NCBI RefSeq assembly: GCF_020215705.1
Contig: NZ_JAIWNB010000014.1
Location: 1-64,000, forward strand
Source of the DNA: Nonomuraea aurantiaca
GTDB lineage: Bacteria > Actinomycetota > Actinomycetes > Streptosporangiales > Streptosporangiaceae
Reading direction: 5' to 3'
DNA length: 64,000 bases
Shown: positions 42,091 to 49,524 of the stretch, piece by piece
Layout: the number at the start of each line of letters is the position of its first letter
Position numbering within the stretch: the first letter of the stretch is position 1
Notes under the pieces: model-generated
What the model was told of the DNA's origin: nothing
The model's database searches: none
Seen by the model: the letters and a program-made list of their open reading frames with translations, nothing else
Position numbers and translations under genes: made by a program

Positions 42091-43446
42091 ATGGACGAGC
42101 ATCACAACATCAGTGCACAGATGTTCGGCCTGGTCCTGCGCCACCTGCGCACCCAGGGCGGGCTGTCACAGCGCGAACTGGGCAAGCGAGTCCTGTACGA
42201 CCACACCCGGATCTGCCGCGCGGAGAACGGCGAGATCCTTGCCCCGATCGAGACGGTCAAGGCCATAGACATGGCCCTGCGCACCAACGGCTTGCTGTAC
42301 GCCCTGCGCCAGCTCGCCGAGTCCGCCGATACCCGACCCGTCTCTGCGGGGTTGGCTGGCATCCAGGACGGCGAACCAGTCATCCTGGACATGCAGACGA
42401 CGGACGGAAGGAGCGTGCGCGTGACGCTCTCGCGACGCCAGTTCACCCAGTTGCTCGCCGGCGGAGCACTCACCTCCCTTCTGCCCGGCCTCGGCGACCC
42501 GGATCAAGCCCAGCGTGTCGCCCGCGCGATCGAGCAGCCATCGCGCATCGACGGCGAAGTCATCGACTACTTCCGGCGTGTGCTGGCCGAGCACTACACC
42601 GCCGACAAGATGCTCGGCCCTCGCTCCCTGCTTCGTCCGGTGTTGGCACAGATCGACGTCTTGGACGAGCTCCGGCGCGGCGCCGGCGCCCGCCACGCCG
42701 TGCCACTCCTTCAGGTGCTGGCCCAGTACGCCGAGATGGCCGGCTGGCTGCACCAAGACCTCGGCGAACTCGATAACGCCACGCACTGGACCAGGCGAGC
42801 CGCCGAATGGTCCCAATGCGCAGGAGATTCCCAAATGTCGGCCTACCTGCTGGTACGGCAGTCCAACATCGCCTGCCTGACCGATGATCATGGCGCCGTC
42901 GTCCAACTCGCCGGCGCCGCCCGCCGCAACACTGACGCGCTGGAGCCGAAGCTGGCCGCGCTGGCCGCCCAGCAACAGGCCCGTGGACTGGCCATGCTCG
43001 GTGAGCACGACGAGTGCTTCACCCTTCTCGGCCAAGCCGCCGAAATCCTCCGCGACCATCCGCAAGTCAGCCGCCAGGACGTGCCGGTCTACCTGCATTC
43101 CTACGACCTCGACACGCTCCAGGAGCAAAGCGCTGTCTGTCACCGGGCCGCCGGCCGCGCCGACACCGCCGCCACCATCCTCCAAGCCCAGATCGGCAAA
43201 CTTCCCCCCAACCTCACCCGCGACCGAGGCCACCTCACGGCCAAACTCGCCATAGCCGTCGCCCAATCCTCCGTCGCGGAGCCGAGCCGCGCCGCCCACC
43301 TGGGGCACGAGGCGCTGGGCATCGCCCATCAGACAGGCTCTGCCCGCATTCGCCGCGAACTACAGACGCTGGACGGCGAGTTGCGCGAGCGCTGGCCTGA
43401 CGACACCGACATACGGACGTTCCACGAAGCGCTCATCAGCCTCTGA
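42091..43446 (+). CDS. XRE-type regulator with TPR domain
   Basis: A 451-residue protein. An XRE/Cro helix-turn-helix occupies residues 10-70 (QMFGLVLRHLRTQGGLSQRE, then LYDHTRICRAENGEILAP). A Ser/Thr-rich connector contains TLSRRQFTQLLAGGALTSLL, resembling a Tat-like or hydrophobic anchor often seen in these regulators. The remaining 300 residues are helical TPR-like repeats. Streptomyces has many such proteins, some linked to development or antibiotic control. The ATG at 42091 gives the complete HTH. The 200 bp before it, shared with the RsbW-like gene, show no clear promoter. Confidence 0.88.
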   Translation: MDEHHNISAQMFGLVLRHLRTQGGLSQRELGKRVLYDHTRICRAENGEILAPIETVKAIDMALRTNGLLYALRQLAESADTRPVSAGLAGIQDGEPVILDMQTTDGRSVRVTLSRRQFTQLLAGGALTSLLPGLGDPDQAQRVARAIEQPSRIDGEVIDYFRRVLAEHYTADKMLGPRSLLRPVLAQIDVLDELRRGAGARHAVPLLQVLAQYAEMAGWLHQDLGELDNATHWTRRAAEWSQCAGDSQMSAYLLVRQSNIACLTDDHGAVVQLAGAARRNTDALEPKLAALAAQQQARGLAMLGEHDECFTLLGQAAEILRDHPQVSRQDVPVYLHSYDLDTLQEQSAVCHRAAGRADTAATILQAQIGKLPPNLTRDRGHLTAKLAIAVAQSSVAEPSRAAHLGHEALGIAHQTGSARIRRELQTLDGELRERWPDDTDIRTFHEALISL

Positions 43447-43545
43447 GCCGTGGCAGAGCGACATGCAACCACATCCGCATCGGCCTGTAGTCGGATTTGA
43501 GGCGCTGGTGTTCGCGGGTGCACGCCATGAGCACGCTGTCGGTTG

Positions 43546-44133
43546 TCAGGGGGCGGTCAGGGTGAGGAACGGGATGGTCGCCCTGATGGGGAGTTCCAGC
43601 TCGAGTTCGGACCTGTGCACCTGGTGGAGCCGGTAGTCCGAAGAGACGGCGTCGAGGTGGAATTCCTTCACCTCGACGATCTCGTACTTCTCGTCAAGCA
43701 TGATCAGGAGGTAAAGCGGGATACCAGAGGCCGCGTACTGGACACGCTTGTCGGTGAGGTCTTCGCGGACCGTTCCCGGCGAGGAAACCTCGACAACCGC
43801 AAGGGTCTGCGATGCCTCCGGCTTCTGGCCAGGATCGTCCAGGCATTTATAGACCACGACATCCGGACGCCGGAACGTGAACTTGGGCACCCGCCAGAGC
43901 ACTACATCAATGTCGGTCTCGACACTCATACATGGACCACTGACAGGACGCGCGGTTTCCAGCGAACTGGCGAGGCGACGCGCGATCCGGTTGTGCTGAG
44001 GAGCCGGTGACTCGCACTTGATCACGTGGCCGTGCACAACCTCGATGCTTCTGGCGACGTCCTCGGGCAGCTCGCGGTATTCGGCTTCACCCATCACTTC
44101 GGGAAGGGCGTCGAACCATGACGGGATTGCCAT
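43546..44133 (-). CDS. Uma2 family endonuclease-fold protein
   Basis: A 195-residue Uma2/DUF820 protein, a restriction-endonuclease-like PD-(D/E)XK fold common in actinomycetes and cyanobacteria and of unknown role. The core motif FRRPDVVVYK...LAVVEVSSPGT is present, but the usual ExK is ExS, as in many Uma2 proteins, where a Lys comes later (LTDKRVQYAASGIPLYLLI). The ATG at 44133 is followed by the usual MPEVMGEAEYRELPED-like start. The frame continues upstream through a tRNA fragment and is not coding there. Confidence 0.88.
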   Translation of the reverse strand: MAIPSWFDALPEVMGEAEYRELPEDVARSIEVVHGHVIKCESPAPQHNRIARRLASSLETARPVSGPCMSVETDIDVVLWRVPKFTFRRPDVVVYKCLDDPGQKPEASQTLAVVEVSSPGTVREDLTDKRVQYAASGIPLYLLIMLDEKYEIVEVKEFHLDAVSSDYRLHQVHRSELELELPIRATIPFLTLTAP

Positions 44134-44183
44134 GCCGGTCTCCCTAGCTTGAGGCGGGCATCGAGGATCGGCGAACAGTGAAA

Positions 44184-44222
44184 GGGTGACGAGAGTCGAA
44201 CCCGCGCTGTCAGCTTGGGAAC
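44184..44222 (-). pseudogene. 3' half of a tRNA-Gly(CCC)
   Basis: On the minus strand the sequence runs TTCCCAAGCTGACAGC, then GCGGGTTCGACTCTCGTC and ACCC: an anticodon loop with CCC, the 3' anticodon strand, variable loop, a T arm with the TTCGA loop, and most of the acceptor strand. The 5' half does not pair with it and no CCA or matching acceptor strand is present. Duplicated tRNA 3' halves are typical attachment-site scars of integrative elements. Here it lies next to an accessory stretch (Uma2, XRE-TPR), but no integrase remains. Confidence 0.55.
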
Positions 44223-44410
44223 TGCGTCGATCATAGCTCGACAGGGCGCGGGCTATTTGAGCCTGCTTCCCCGGAGCCCCAAGCGCCCCATGTTGCCCGA
44301 CCCCCTCCACCCCGCGCACCCGATGGTGCTGGGAGCGCGCCGGTCAACGCTGGGGCAGGGAGGAGAGATAGTCATGCTCTGCTCCCTTCCCTCGGCTCAG
44401 GTCATCGAAG

Positions 44411-44555
44411 TAGCCACTCCAGGCAGGCCAAGCGGTCGGGGAGCTCGAGGGGTGGCAGCCCCTCGTTTCGGGGTTTGGGGCGGAGCCCCAATAGACACAG
44501 TCTGAGTTCTTGAGCGCGAAGCGCCCCTCTGGCGAAGGCCTTGCTTGGAGGGCGG
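44411..44555 (-). repeat. Dispersed 3'-end repeat, copy 2
   Basis: Read on the minus strand, this stretch begins just after the HxlR stop with CAAGCAAGGCCTTCGCC, GGGGCGCTTCGCGC, CTCAGACTGTGT, then a hairpin (TTGGGGC 44475-44481 with GCCCCAA 44485-44491) and a CTCCC/CCGCTT/GCCTG/GGCTAC block: the same order as in copy 1 at 22265. In both copies the hairpin sits 60-80 bp after a stop codon in the same direction, consistent with a terminator role. Confidence 0.65.
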
Positions 44556-44565
44556 GTGACGGATT

Positions 44566-44967
44566 TCAGCGGTCGCGGGCGTCGTACTCTTCGCGGGCGG
44601 CGTCGATCCGGTCGATGTTCTGCTCGGCCCACTGCTTCATGACCGCCATCACGGGCAGGAGGCTCCGGCCCAGGTCGGTGAGGGCGTAGTCGACGCGTAC
44701 CGGCACCGCCGGAGTGACCGTGCGCGAGATCAGGCCGTCGCGTTCGAGGTTGCGCAGTGTCTCCGTGAGCATTTTCTGGCTGGCGCCCGCGATCGCGCGG
44801 GCCACGTCGCCGTAGCGGCGCGGGCCATCGGCCAGCTCATTGAGCAGGACGGCCACCCACTTGTCCCCGAGGCGCTCGATCAGCCGGTTGGCCGGGCAGG
44901 CGGTGAAGCGCGCCTGGTAGGAGAGCCGGCTCTCGGTGCGCCGCTGGGCGGCGGTGCGAGTCGTCAT
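44566..44967 (-). CDS. HxlR family regulator
   Basis: A 133-residue HxlR-type winged-helix regulator. The family's N-terminal cysteine motif is present (ARFTACPANRLIERLGDKWV), followed by the recognition helix region RYGDVARAIAGASQKMLTET and the wing LISRTVTPAVPVRVDYALTD. HxlR proteins sense oxidants, electrophiles or ligands and usually control a divergent gene, here the dinucleotide-binding protein at 45086. GAGGGGAT precedes the ATG. A near-palindrome AGTGCGTACT lies in the 118-bp divergent region and may be the operator. Confidence 0.92.
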   Translation of the reverse strand: MTTRTAAQRRTESRLSYQARFTACPANRLIERLGDKWVAVLLNELADGPRRYGDVARAIAGASQKMLTETLRNLERDGLISRTVTPAVPVRVDYALTDLGRSLLPVMAVMKQWAEQNIDRIDAAREEYDARDR

Positions 44968-45085
44968 GGCATCCCCTCACGTGCGCTGGCCACCTTGAAG
45001 TGCGTACTGTCGTTCGACCGTAGCACCGCCTAACTTCGCTCGTGAGCAGGGCTCAACCTGCCTGATCAAGGAGCGAAGAGAGACC

Positions 45086-45706
45086 ATGACGACGATCGCC
45101 ATCCTCGGCTCGGGCGCTGTGGCCCGAACCCTCAGCGGCGGGCTGCGCAGGGCGGGGCACGAGCTCATCGTGGGTTCTCGTGCCCCGCGCCAGAACGCCG
45201 CCGTTCCTGTCATCGGCCTGCGTGAGGCGGCCGGGTCGGCGGAGGTGGTGATCAATGCCATGCCCGGCCCCGTGTCGGTGGAGGTGCTCACCGGCCTCGC
45301 GGCAGAACTGGCGGGCAAGGTGCTGGTCGACGTCGCCAACGCCACCGAATCCGACGAGCGCGGCTTCGCTTCGGCGCTGCTGTATCCGGGCGGCAGCCTC
45401 GCCGAGGAGATCCAGCGCGCCTTGCCGGAGGTACGCGTGGTGAAGACGCTCAACACCATGCACGAATCGATCATGGCTCAACCGGATCGGCCGGCCCAAC
45501 CGCCCACCGCCTTTCTGTCCGGGAACGACGCCGACGCCAAGAAGGCCGTCGGTGGGCTGCTGGCCGACCTGGGGTGGGCGGCCGAGTGGATCATCGATCT
45601 CGGTGGCGTGGAGACGGCGCGGGTGCCGGAGGCGTTCATGCTGATGGTCGGCGACCTCGTCCGCGCGCTCGGCCCGGTGCCCTTCGGCATGGCCATCGCC
45701 CGTTGA
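45086..45706 (+). CDS. F420/NADP-type oxidoreductase-like protein
   Basis: A 206-residue protein of the NADPH-dependent F420 reductase-like family (F420_oxidored/NPDP). The Rossmann dinucleotide motif is at the start (IAILGSGAVARTLSGGLRRAGHELIVGSR), followed by VINAMPG, KVLVDVANATE and VVKTLNTM, all typical. It probably uses NADP(H), with an unknown second substrate. It diverges from the HxlR gene, the common arrangement for HxlR-controlled reductases, so it may respond to electrophile or redox stress. Confidence 0.87.
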   Translation: MTTIAILGSGAVARTLSGGLRRAGHELIVGSRAPRQNAAVPVIGLREAAGSAEVVINAMPGPVSVEVLTGLAAELAGKVLVDVANATESDERGFASALLYPGGSLAEEIQRALPEVRVVKTLNTMHESIMAQPDRPAQPPTAFLSGNDADAKKAVGGLLADLGWAAEWIIDLGGVETARVPEAFMLMVGDLVRALGPVPFGMAIAR

Positions 45707-45712
45707 CGCCGG

Positions 45713-45829
45713 TCACGCCGATCGAGGGGTGAGTCGGGTGGCCATCGTTGGTCACGCCGACCGAGAGCCGAGCCAGGCGGCCACCGTCCGTCACGCCGAT
45801 CGGGGGCTGAGCCAGGTGGTCACCGCCTC
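45713..45829. repeat. 39-bp tandem repeat at monooxygenase 3' end
   Basis: Three units of exactly 39 bp, anchored by TCACGCCGA at 45713, 45752 and 45791. The unit at 45791-45829 is the true 3' end of the leftward monooxygenase gene (VTTWLSPRSA-stop). The other two lie after its stop codon and, in the same register, encode TVAAWLGSRSA-stop and TMATRLTPRSA-stop. Confidence 0.9.
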
Positions 45830-47242
45830 GGGCAGGCCGTCCGTGCCTGCCCAGGCCACGTAGCCGTCGGGGCGGATCAGCAGGACGTCGGCGGGTGGGT
45901 CCGCGCAGTGCGCGGCGACCACGTGGAGGCGGTCGTCGCTCACCAGGTCGCCCAGGTCCGACGGCTCGGGGGCCAGGTCGAGAAGTACCCAGCCGGCCGG
46001 GCGCATGAGCTCCGCCACGCGGGTCGGCCCCTCCGTGGTGGTCAGTGCCAGGTCGGGGGCGAAGCGGCCGGTCAGTGGGTGGGGCGCGGTGCCGTACCGG
46101 ATGTCGGAGCCCTGGAGCATCTCGCCGAGGCGGCGCAAGGGCTGGTCGAAGGTGAACAGTTCCGCGAGGAGGTCGCGCAGGGCCGTGCCGTCCTCGCCGG
46201 TGAGGCGTTCCAGCACCGCCTGGGCGCGAGTGTGGCGCAGGGTGTGGACGGCCACCGGGCGGCGTTCCGACTCGTACGTGTCGAGCAGGCCGGCCGGAGC
46301 CTGGCCGTGCAGCTGGGCGGCCAGCTTCCAGGCGAGGTTGGCGGTGTCCATCAGGCCGACGTTCAGCGCCGAGCCGCCCGCGGGGAACAGGTGGGCGGCG
46401 TCCCCCGCCAGGAACACCCGGCCCTCGCGGTAGCGGTCGGCGACGCGGGCCTGCGAGACGGTGCTCGACAGCCAGATGGGCTCGCCGAGCGGCAGGTCGA
46501 CGCCGATGACCCGGCGCACCGCGGCCTCGAACTCCGCCAGTGTGACGGCCGTCGCGGGCGCCACCCCCTTTTCGCGTACGCCGACGATGTGGACGCCGGG
46601 CTGGAGCGAGGTGAGCAACAGGCGGCCGTTCGGGGTATGGTTCCAGCCCTGCTGCAGGCCATTGACCTGCGGGGTGTCGAAGATGCTCGCATCCGGCGCC
46701 GCGAAGTGGCCGAGCCGCAGCACCTCGTCGTCCGTCGTGCCGGGGAAGCCGATGCCCGCCTGTTCGCGTACCAGGCTGTGGCCGCCGTCGCAGCCGACGA
46801 CATAGCGGGCCCGGAGCCGGAAGCCGTCACCCTCCAGCGTCGCGCCTTCGTCGTCCTGGGCGAGCGTCCGCACCCGGTGGTCCCATCTGATCTCGGCGCC
46901 GAGCTCGGCCGCGCGCTCGCGCAGCAGCCGCTCCAGGCGGGGCTGCTGGATCATCAGCAGCTGTAACGGGATGTCGCCGCCCAGTTCGGCGAATTTCAGG
47001 GGCACCGAGCCGAACGGGAAGCCCGGCGCGCGTCCGGCGAACGGGCTGCCGGCGCTGAACCGTTCGAGCAGGCCCCGGTGGTCGAGCAGCTGGATGATCT
47101 GCCCGCCCAGGCCGTTGGCCTTGGGGAGGTCGCCAGGCTCGGCTCTCTTCTCCAGCACGGTCGTACGGACGCCGGCCAGGCGCAGCTCGCACGCCAGCAT
47201 GAGCCCGGCGGGGCCCGCTCCTATGATGATCACTTCTTCCAT
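45791..47242 (-). CDS. FAD-dependent aromatic monooxygenase
   Basis: A 483-residue class A flavoprotein hydroxylase (PHBH fold), of the group acting on polyketide-type aromatics, rifampicin or phenols. It shows the FAD motif VIIIGAGPAGLMLACELRLAG, the conserved YVVGCDGGHSLVREQAG (DG motif) and RVFLAGDAAHLFPAGGSALN (GD motif), plus a C-terminal thioredoxin-like part. The substrate is not evident. The ATG lies 4 bp from a 46-bp palindrome that carries the divergent promoter for the HTH/ClpN pair, so it is probably controlled together with them. The last 13 codons are tandemly duplicated beyond the stop. Confidence 0.92.
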   Translation of the reverse strand: MEEVIIIGAGPAGLMLACELRLAGVRTTVLEKRAEPGDLPKANGLGGQIIQLLDHRGLLERFSAGSPFAGRAPGFPFGSVPLKFAELGGDIPLQLLMIQQPRLERLLRERAAELGAEIRWDHRVRTLAQDDEGATLEGDGFRLRARYVVGCDGGHSLVREQAGIGFPGTTDDEVLRLGHFAAPDASIFDTPQVNGLQQGWNHTPNGRLLLTSLQPGVHIVGVREKGVAPATAVTLAEFEAAVRRVIGVDLPLGEPIWLSSTVSQARVADRYREGRVFLAGDAAHLFPAGGSALNVGLMDTANLAWKLAAQLHGQAPAGLLDTYESERRPVAVHTLRHTRAQAVLERLTGEDGTALRDLLAELFTFDQPLRRLGEMLQGSDIRYGTAPHPLTGRFAPDLALTTTEGPTRVAELMRPAGWVLLDLAPEPSDLGDLVSDDRLHVVAAHCADPPADVLLIRPDGYVAWAGTDGLPEAVTTWLSPRSA

Positions 47243-47245
47243 GTC

Positions 47246-47291
47246 TGTCAGGCTAGATTGACAAAGGCGTGGCTGTCAATCTAGCCTGACA
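47246..47291. promoter_or_regulatory. 46-bp perfect palindrome with divergent promoters
   Basis: Arms TGTCAGGCTAGATTGACA (47246-47263) and its exact complement (47274-47291) flank a 10-bp centre. Each arm is itself a dyad TGTCA-N8-TGACA. For both directions there is a TTGACA -35 box and TAGCCT -10 box with 18-bp spacing: rightward 47258-47263 and 47282-47287, leftward the mirror image. Both start codons (GTG 47294, ATG 47242) lie six or seven bases after the -10 boxes, so both messages should be leaderless and both promoters would be covered by the same bound protein. Confidence 0.8.
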
Positions 47292-47293
47292 GG

Positions 47294-47497
47294 GTGGACG
47301 TGGGAGAACTCTCTGAACGGATCAAGTCCAACGACCCCGCCATGGGGCTGCGTGCGGTCGGCGCCCTACACCGGCTGGCCGAGCAGGTCGAGGCCGTCTC
47401 CGTGGCCCTGGCCAGGGACCAGGGGTGGACGTGGGAGCAGATCGGCGACGCGCTCGGCATGTCGCGGCAGTCGGTGCACGCCAAGTACGGAAAGTGA
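47294..47497 (+). CDS. Small HTH DNA-binding protein
   Basis: A 67-residue protein: a helical N-terminus (MGLRAVGALHRLAEQVEAVSVALARD) and a helix-turn-helix (WTWEQIGDALGMSRQSVHAK) at the C-terminal end. Such proteins commonly precede ClpN-domain genes in actinomycetes. As the first gene after the palindrome it is the likely protein that binds it. The GTG start lies where a leaderless transcript would begin. The last codons (HAKYGK-stop) are duplicated downstream. Confidence 0.85.
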   Translation: MDVGELSERIKSNDPAMGLRAVGALHRLAEQVEAVSVALARDQGWTWEQIGDALGMSRQSVHAKYGK

Positions 47498-47543
47498 CGC
47501 CAAGTACGAAAGTGACGCTAAGTACGCGCAGGTACGGGAAGTG
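47478..47543 (+). repeat. 18-19-bp tandem repeat at HTH gene 3' end
   Basis: ACGCCAAGTACGGAAAGTG (47478-47496), the end of the HTH gene, is followed by ACGCCAAGTACGAAAGTG (47497-47514) and degenerate copies (ACGCTAAGTACG, then GGTACGGGAAGTG, to 47543). The last copy supplies the GTGAGGATGGC ribosome-binding region of the ClpN gene. Confidence 0.8.
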
Positions 47544-47551
47544 AGGATGGC

Positions 47552-48019
47552 ATGTTCGGCATGGAGAAGAGCCCGTTCGCGGTGGTCGTGACCGCGGCGC
47601 TGGAGGAGGCCAGGCAGCGCGGCGACCGGCGCCTGGGGACCGAGCATCTGCTGCTCGGGCTGCTGCGCGAGCCGGATCTGGCCCCCGCCCGAGCGCTCGG
47701 CGTGGATCTGGAACGGGCGCGGGCGGCTCTCGAAGAGCTTGACCGGGCGTCGCTGCGGGCGCTCGGGATCGACGTCGGCGAGGTGCCGCGGGCACGGCCG
47801 CGCAAACATCCGGCCGTGCCGGGCACCGCGCTGACGTCCAGCGCGCGGGCGGCGATCAACCAGTCGATCAAGACGACCACCCGCAAGGTCAGGAACACCG
47901 CCGCGCCGGCCCAGCTGCTGCTGGCCCTGCTCGCGCAGGGACGGCCCGATCCGGTGGCCGAACTGATCGACCAGCTCGGCATCGACCGCGCCGAGGTCCG
48001 TGCCCGCCTGGCCGCCTAA
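47552..48019 (+). CDS. Clp N-terminal-domain protein
   Basis: A 155-residue protein made of two Clp_N-type repeats (residues 5-60, LGTEHLLLGLLREPDLAP; and 90-150, NTAAPAQLLLALLAQGRP) without any AAA ATPase domain. Clp_N domains bind substrates or adaptors of ClpA/ClpC. In actinomycetes such stand-alone proteins follow a small HTH gene and lie by oxidoreductases or drug-modifying genes. It is probably in one operon with the HTH gene 54 bp upstream. What it binds is unknown; the domain also occurs in macrolide-binding enzymes, so small-molecule binding is possible. Confidence 0.88.
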   Translation: MFGMEKSPFAVVVTAALEEARQRGDRRLGTEHLLLGLLREPDLAPARALGVDLERARAALEELDRASLRALGIDVGEVPRARPRKHPAVPGTALTSSARAAINQSIKTTTRKVRNTAAPAQLLLALLAQGRPDPVAELIDQLGIDRAEVRARLAA

Positions 48020-48092
48020 CTGATCGATCGGGGACCGGCCGGCCGGCTGAAATCGGGTTGATCGCGCCTCACCCCCCTGACACGCTCGAACG

Positions 48093-48842
48093 ATGGACCA
48101 CCGCACGTTCGACGACCTCGTCGAAGAGGCCGCATCGGTCTCCGTGGACGGCTGGGACTTCTCCTGGCTCGACGGCCGGGCGACGGAAGCCCGCCCCTCC
48201 TGGGGGTACGCCCGCCGCCTGGCCGGCCGGATGGCCACCGCCGAGGCCGCGCTCGACATCGAGACCGGCGGCGGCGAGATCCTGGCCGGTGTCCCTAAGC
48301 TGCCGCCGGTCACCGTCGCCACCGAGTCGTGGCCGCCCAACCTCGCCCTGGCCGCCAAGAGGCTGCGCGCCCGCGGCGCCGCAGTGGTGGCCGACGACGA
48401 GCTGCCCCGCCTGCCGTTCCGCACGGCGGTCTTCGACCTGGTCGTCAGCCGTCACCCGGTGCGCACCTGGTGGGCCGAGATCGCCCGCGTACTCAGGCCG
48501 GGTGGCACCTACTTCTCGCAGCAGGTGGGCCCGCGCAGCGTCGTCGAGCTGACCGAGTTCTTCCTGGGCCCGCAGGACGGCTCCGGTCGTGACCCCGAGA
48601 AGGCCAGGGCTGCGGCCGAGCAGGCCGGGCTCACCGTGGTCGATCTGCGGGCCGAGTCGTTGCGGATGGAGTTCCGGGACATCGGCGCGGTGATCTACTT
48701 CCTGCGCAAGGTGATCTGGACCGTGCCGGGCTTCTCGGTCGACCGCTACCGGAAAGAGCTGCGCGAGCTGCACGAACGCATCCAGGAGGACGGGCCGTTC
48801 ATCGCCCACTCCACCCGTTTCCTGATCGAGGCCAGGGCCTGA
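48093..48842 (+). CDS. Class I SAM-dependent methyltransferase
   Basis: A 249-residue methyltransferase-fold protein: motif I is AALDIETGGGEILAG, then AVVADDELPRLPF, FDLVVSRHPVRTWWAEIARVL and RPGGTYFSQQVGP as in UbiE/SmtA-type enzymes. The C-terminal part resembles actinomycete methyltransferases annotated as 23S rRNA or small-molecule types. The substrate cannot be told. It stands as its own unit with 73 bp upstream. Confidence 0.87.
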   Translation: MDHRTFDDLVEEAASVSVDGWDFSWLDGRATEARPSWGYARRLAGRMATAEAALDIETGGGEILAGVPKLPPVTVATESWPPNLALAAKRLRARGAAVVADDELPRLPFRTAVFDLVVSRHPVRTWWAEIARVLRPGGTYFSQQVGPRSVVELTEFFLGPQDGSGRDPEKARAAAEQAGLTVVDLRAESLRMEFRDIGAVIYFLRKVIWTVPGFSVDRYRKELRELHERIQEDGPFIAHSTRFLIEARA

Positions 48843-48954
48843 CGCACTACCTCCGCGGGCGTACGCCGAAAGAGGCCGAGCACTCCCCTGGGCGGAGCGC
48901 ACGACGCGCCCAGGGTCCGATGCGCCGGGCTCGCCGGGTGGCGACTCTGAAGAC

Positions 48955-49209
48955 ATGAACACGATGACGCATTGGGGCTGGGGCGCTGGATTCTGGCCGA
49001 TCATCCCGGTTGTCTGGGGCCTGTTCTGGGTGGCCGTCGTCGCCCTGGCCGCTCGGACCTGGCAGAAAGGTCGCTGGCAGGGAGGTCGCTGGCAGCGTAC
49101 CGAGGCCGGACCGACCACGTCGGCGGAGCGGATCCTCGCCGAGCGGTACGCGCGCGGCGAGATGACCGACGACGAGTACTTCGAGCGGATGTCAGTGCTC
49201 AAGAGCTGA
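48955..49209 (+). CDS. SHOCT domain membrane protein
   Basis: An 84-residue protein with one N-terminal membrane helix (FWPIIPVVWGLFWVAVVALA), a duplicated WQKGRWQGGRWQ linker and a C-terminal SHOCT motif (SAERILAERYARGEMTDDEY), a short oligomerisation domain. Such proteins are widespread in actinomycetes, often near copper or metal genes, as is the case here. Confidence 0.88.
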   Translation: MNTMTHWGWGAGFWPIIPVVWGLFWVAVVALAARTWQKGRWQGGRWQRTEAGPTTSAERILAERYARGEMTDDEYFERMSVLKS

Positions 49210-49321
49210 CCCAAGCCACGGCGAAAGCCAAACCATCACCCGAGTAAAAGAACTGTTACTGGCCGCATCCGGTTCGCGACGTTAAGTTGCCTCTAGGGAC
49301 TGTCGAGCACTGGGGGACCTT

Positions 49322-49522
49322 ATGCAGTCAATCGCCCGATTCTGCGGTCAATGCAGCTGCGGCTGCCCCGAACTGTTCGTCGATCGTTCGGCGCCGGAAG
49401 GGCGTCAGGTGCTGATCACCGACGACTTCGGGCAGCGGGTGGAGATGAGCCTCGACCAGTTCGGCTCGATCGTCGAGGCGGCGAAGAGCGGAGCGCTGGA
49501 CGACCTGGCGCTCCGCGGCTGA
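49322..49522 (+). CDS. Cys-rich small protein
   Basis: A 66-residue protein with a cluster of four cysteines at the N-terminus (ARFCGQCSCGCPELFVD), suited to bind a metal such as Zn or Cu, followed by ITDDFGQRVEMSLDQFGSIV and EAAKSGALDDLALRG. A GGGGGA stretch precedes the ATG. It ends two bases before the GTG of the TauE-cupredoxin gene, so the two are co-translated and may act together in metal handling. Confidence 0.75.
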   Translation: MQSIARFCGQCSCGCPELFVDRSAPEGRQVLITDDFGQRVEMSLDQFGSIVEAAKSGALDDLALRG

Positions 49523-49524
49523 AC

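Noticed and set aside
44374..44505. Small plus-strand frame with a good ribosome-binding site (GGGAGGAGAG before ATG)
   Set aside because: The 43 codons lie across the dispersed repeat and its hairpin and give a low-complexity peptide; the same segment in copy 1 has no such frame.
45713..45829. Regular repeats as a CRISPR array
   Set aside because: Units are adjacent without spacers and encode the tail of the monooxygenase; no cas genes are near.
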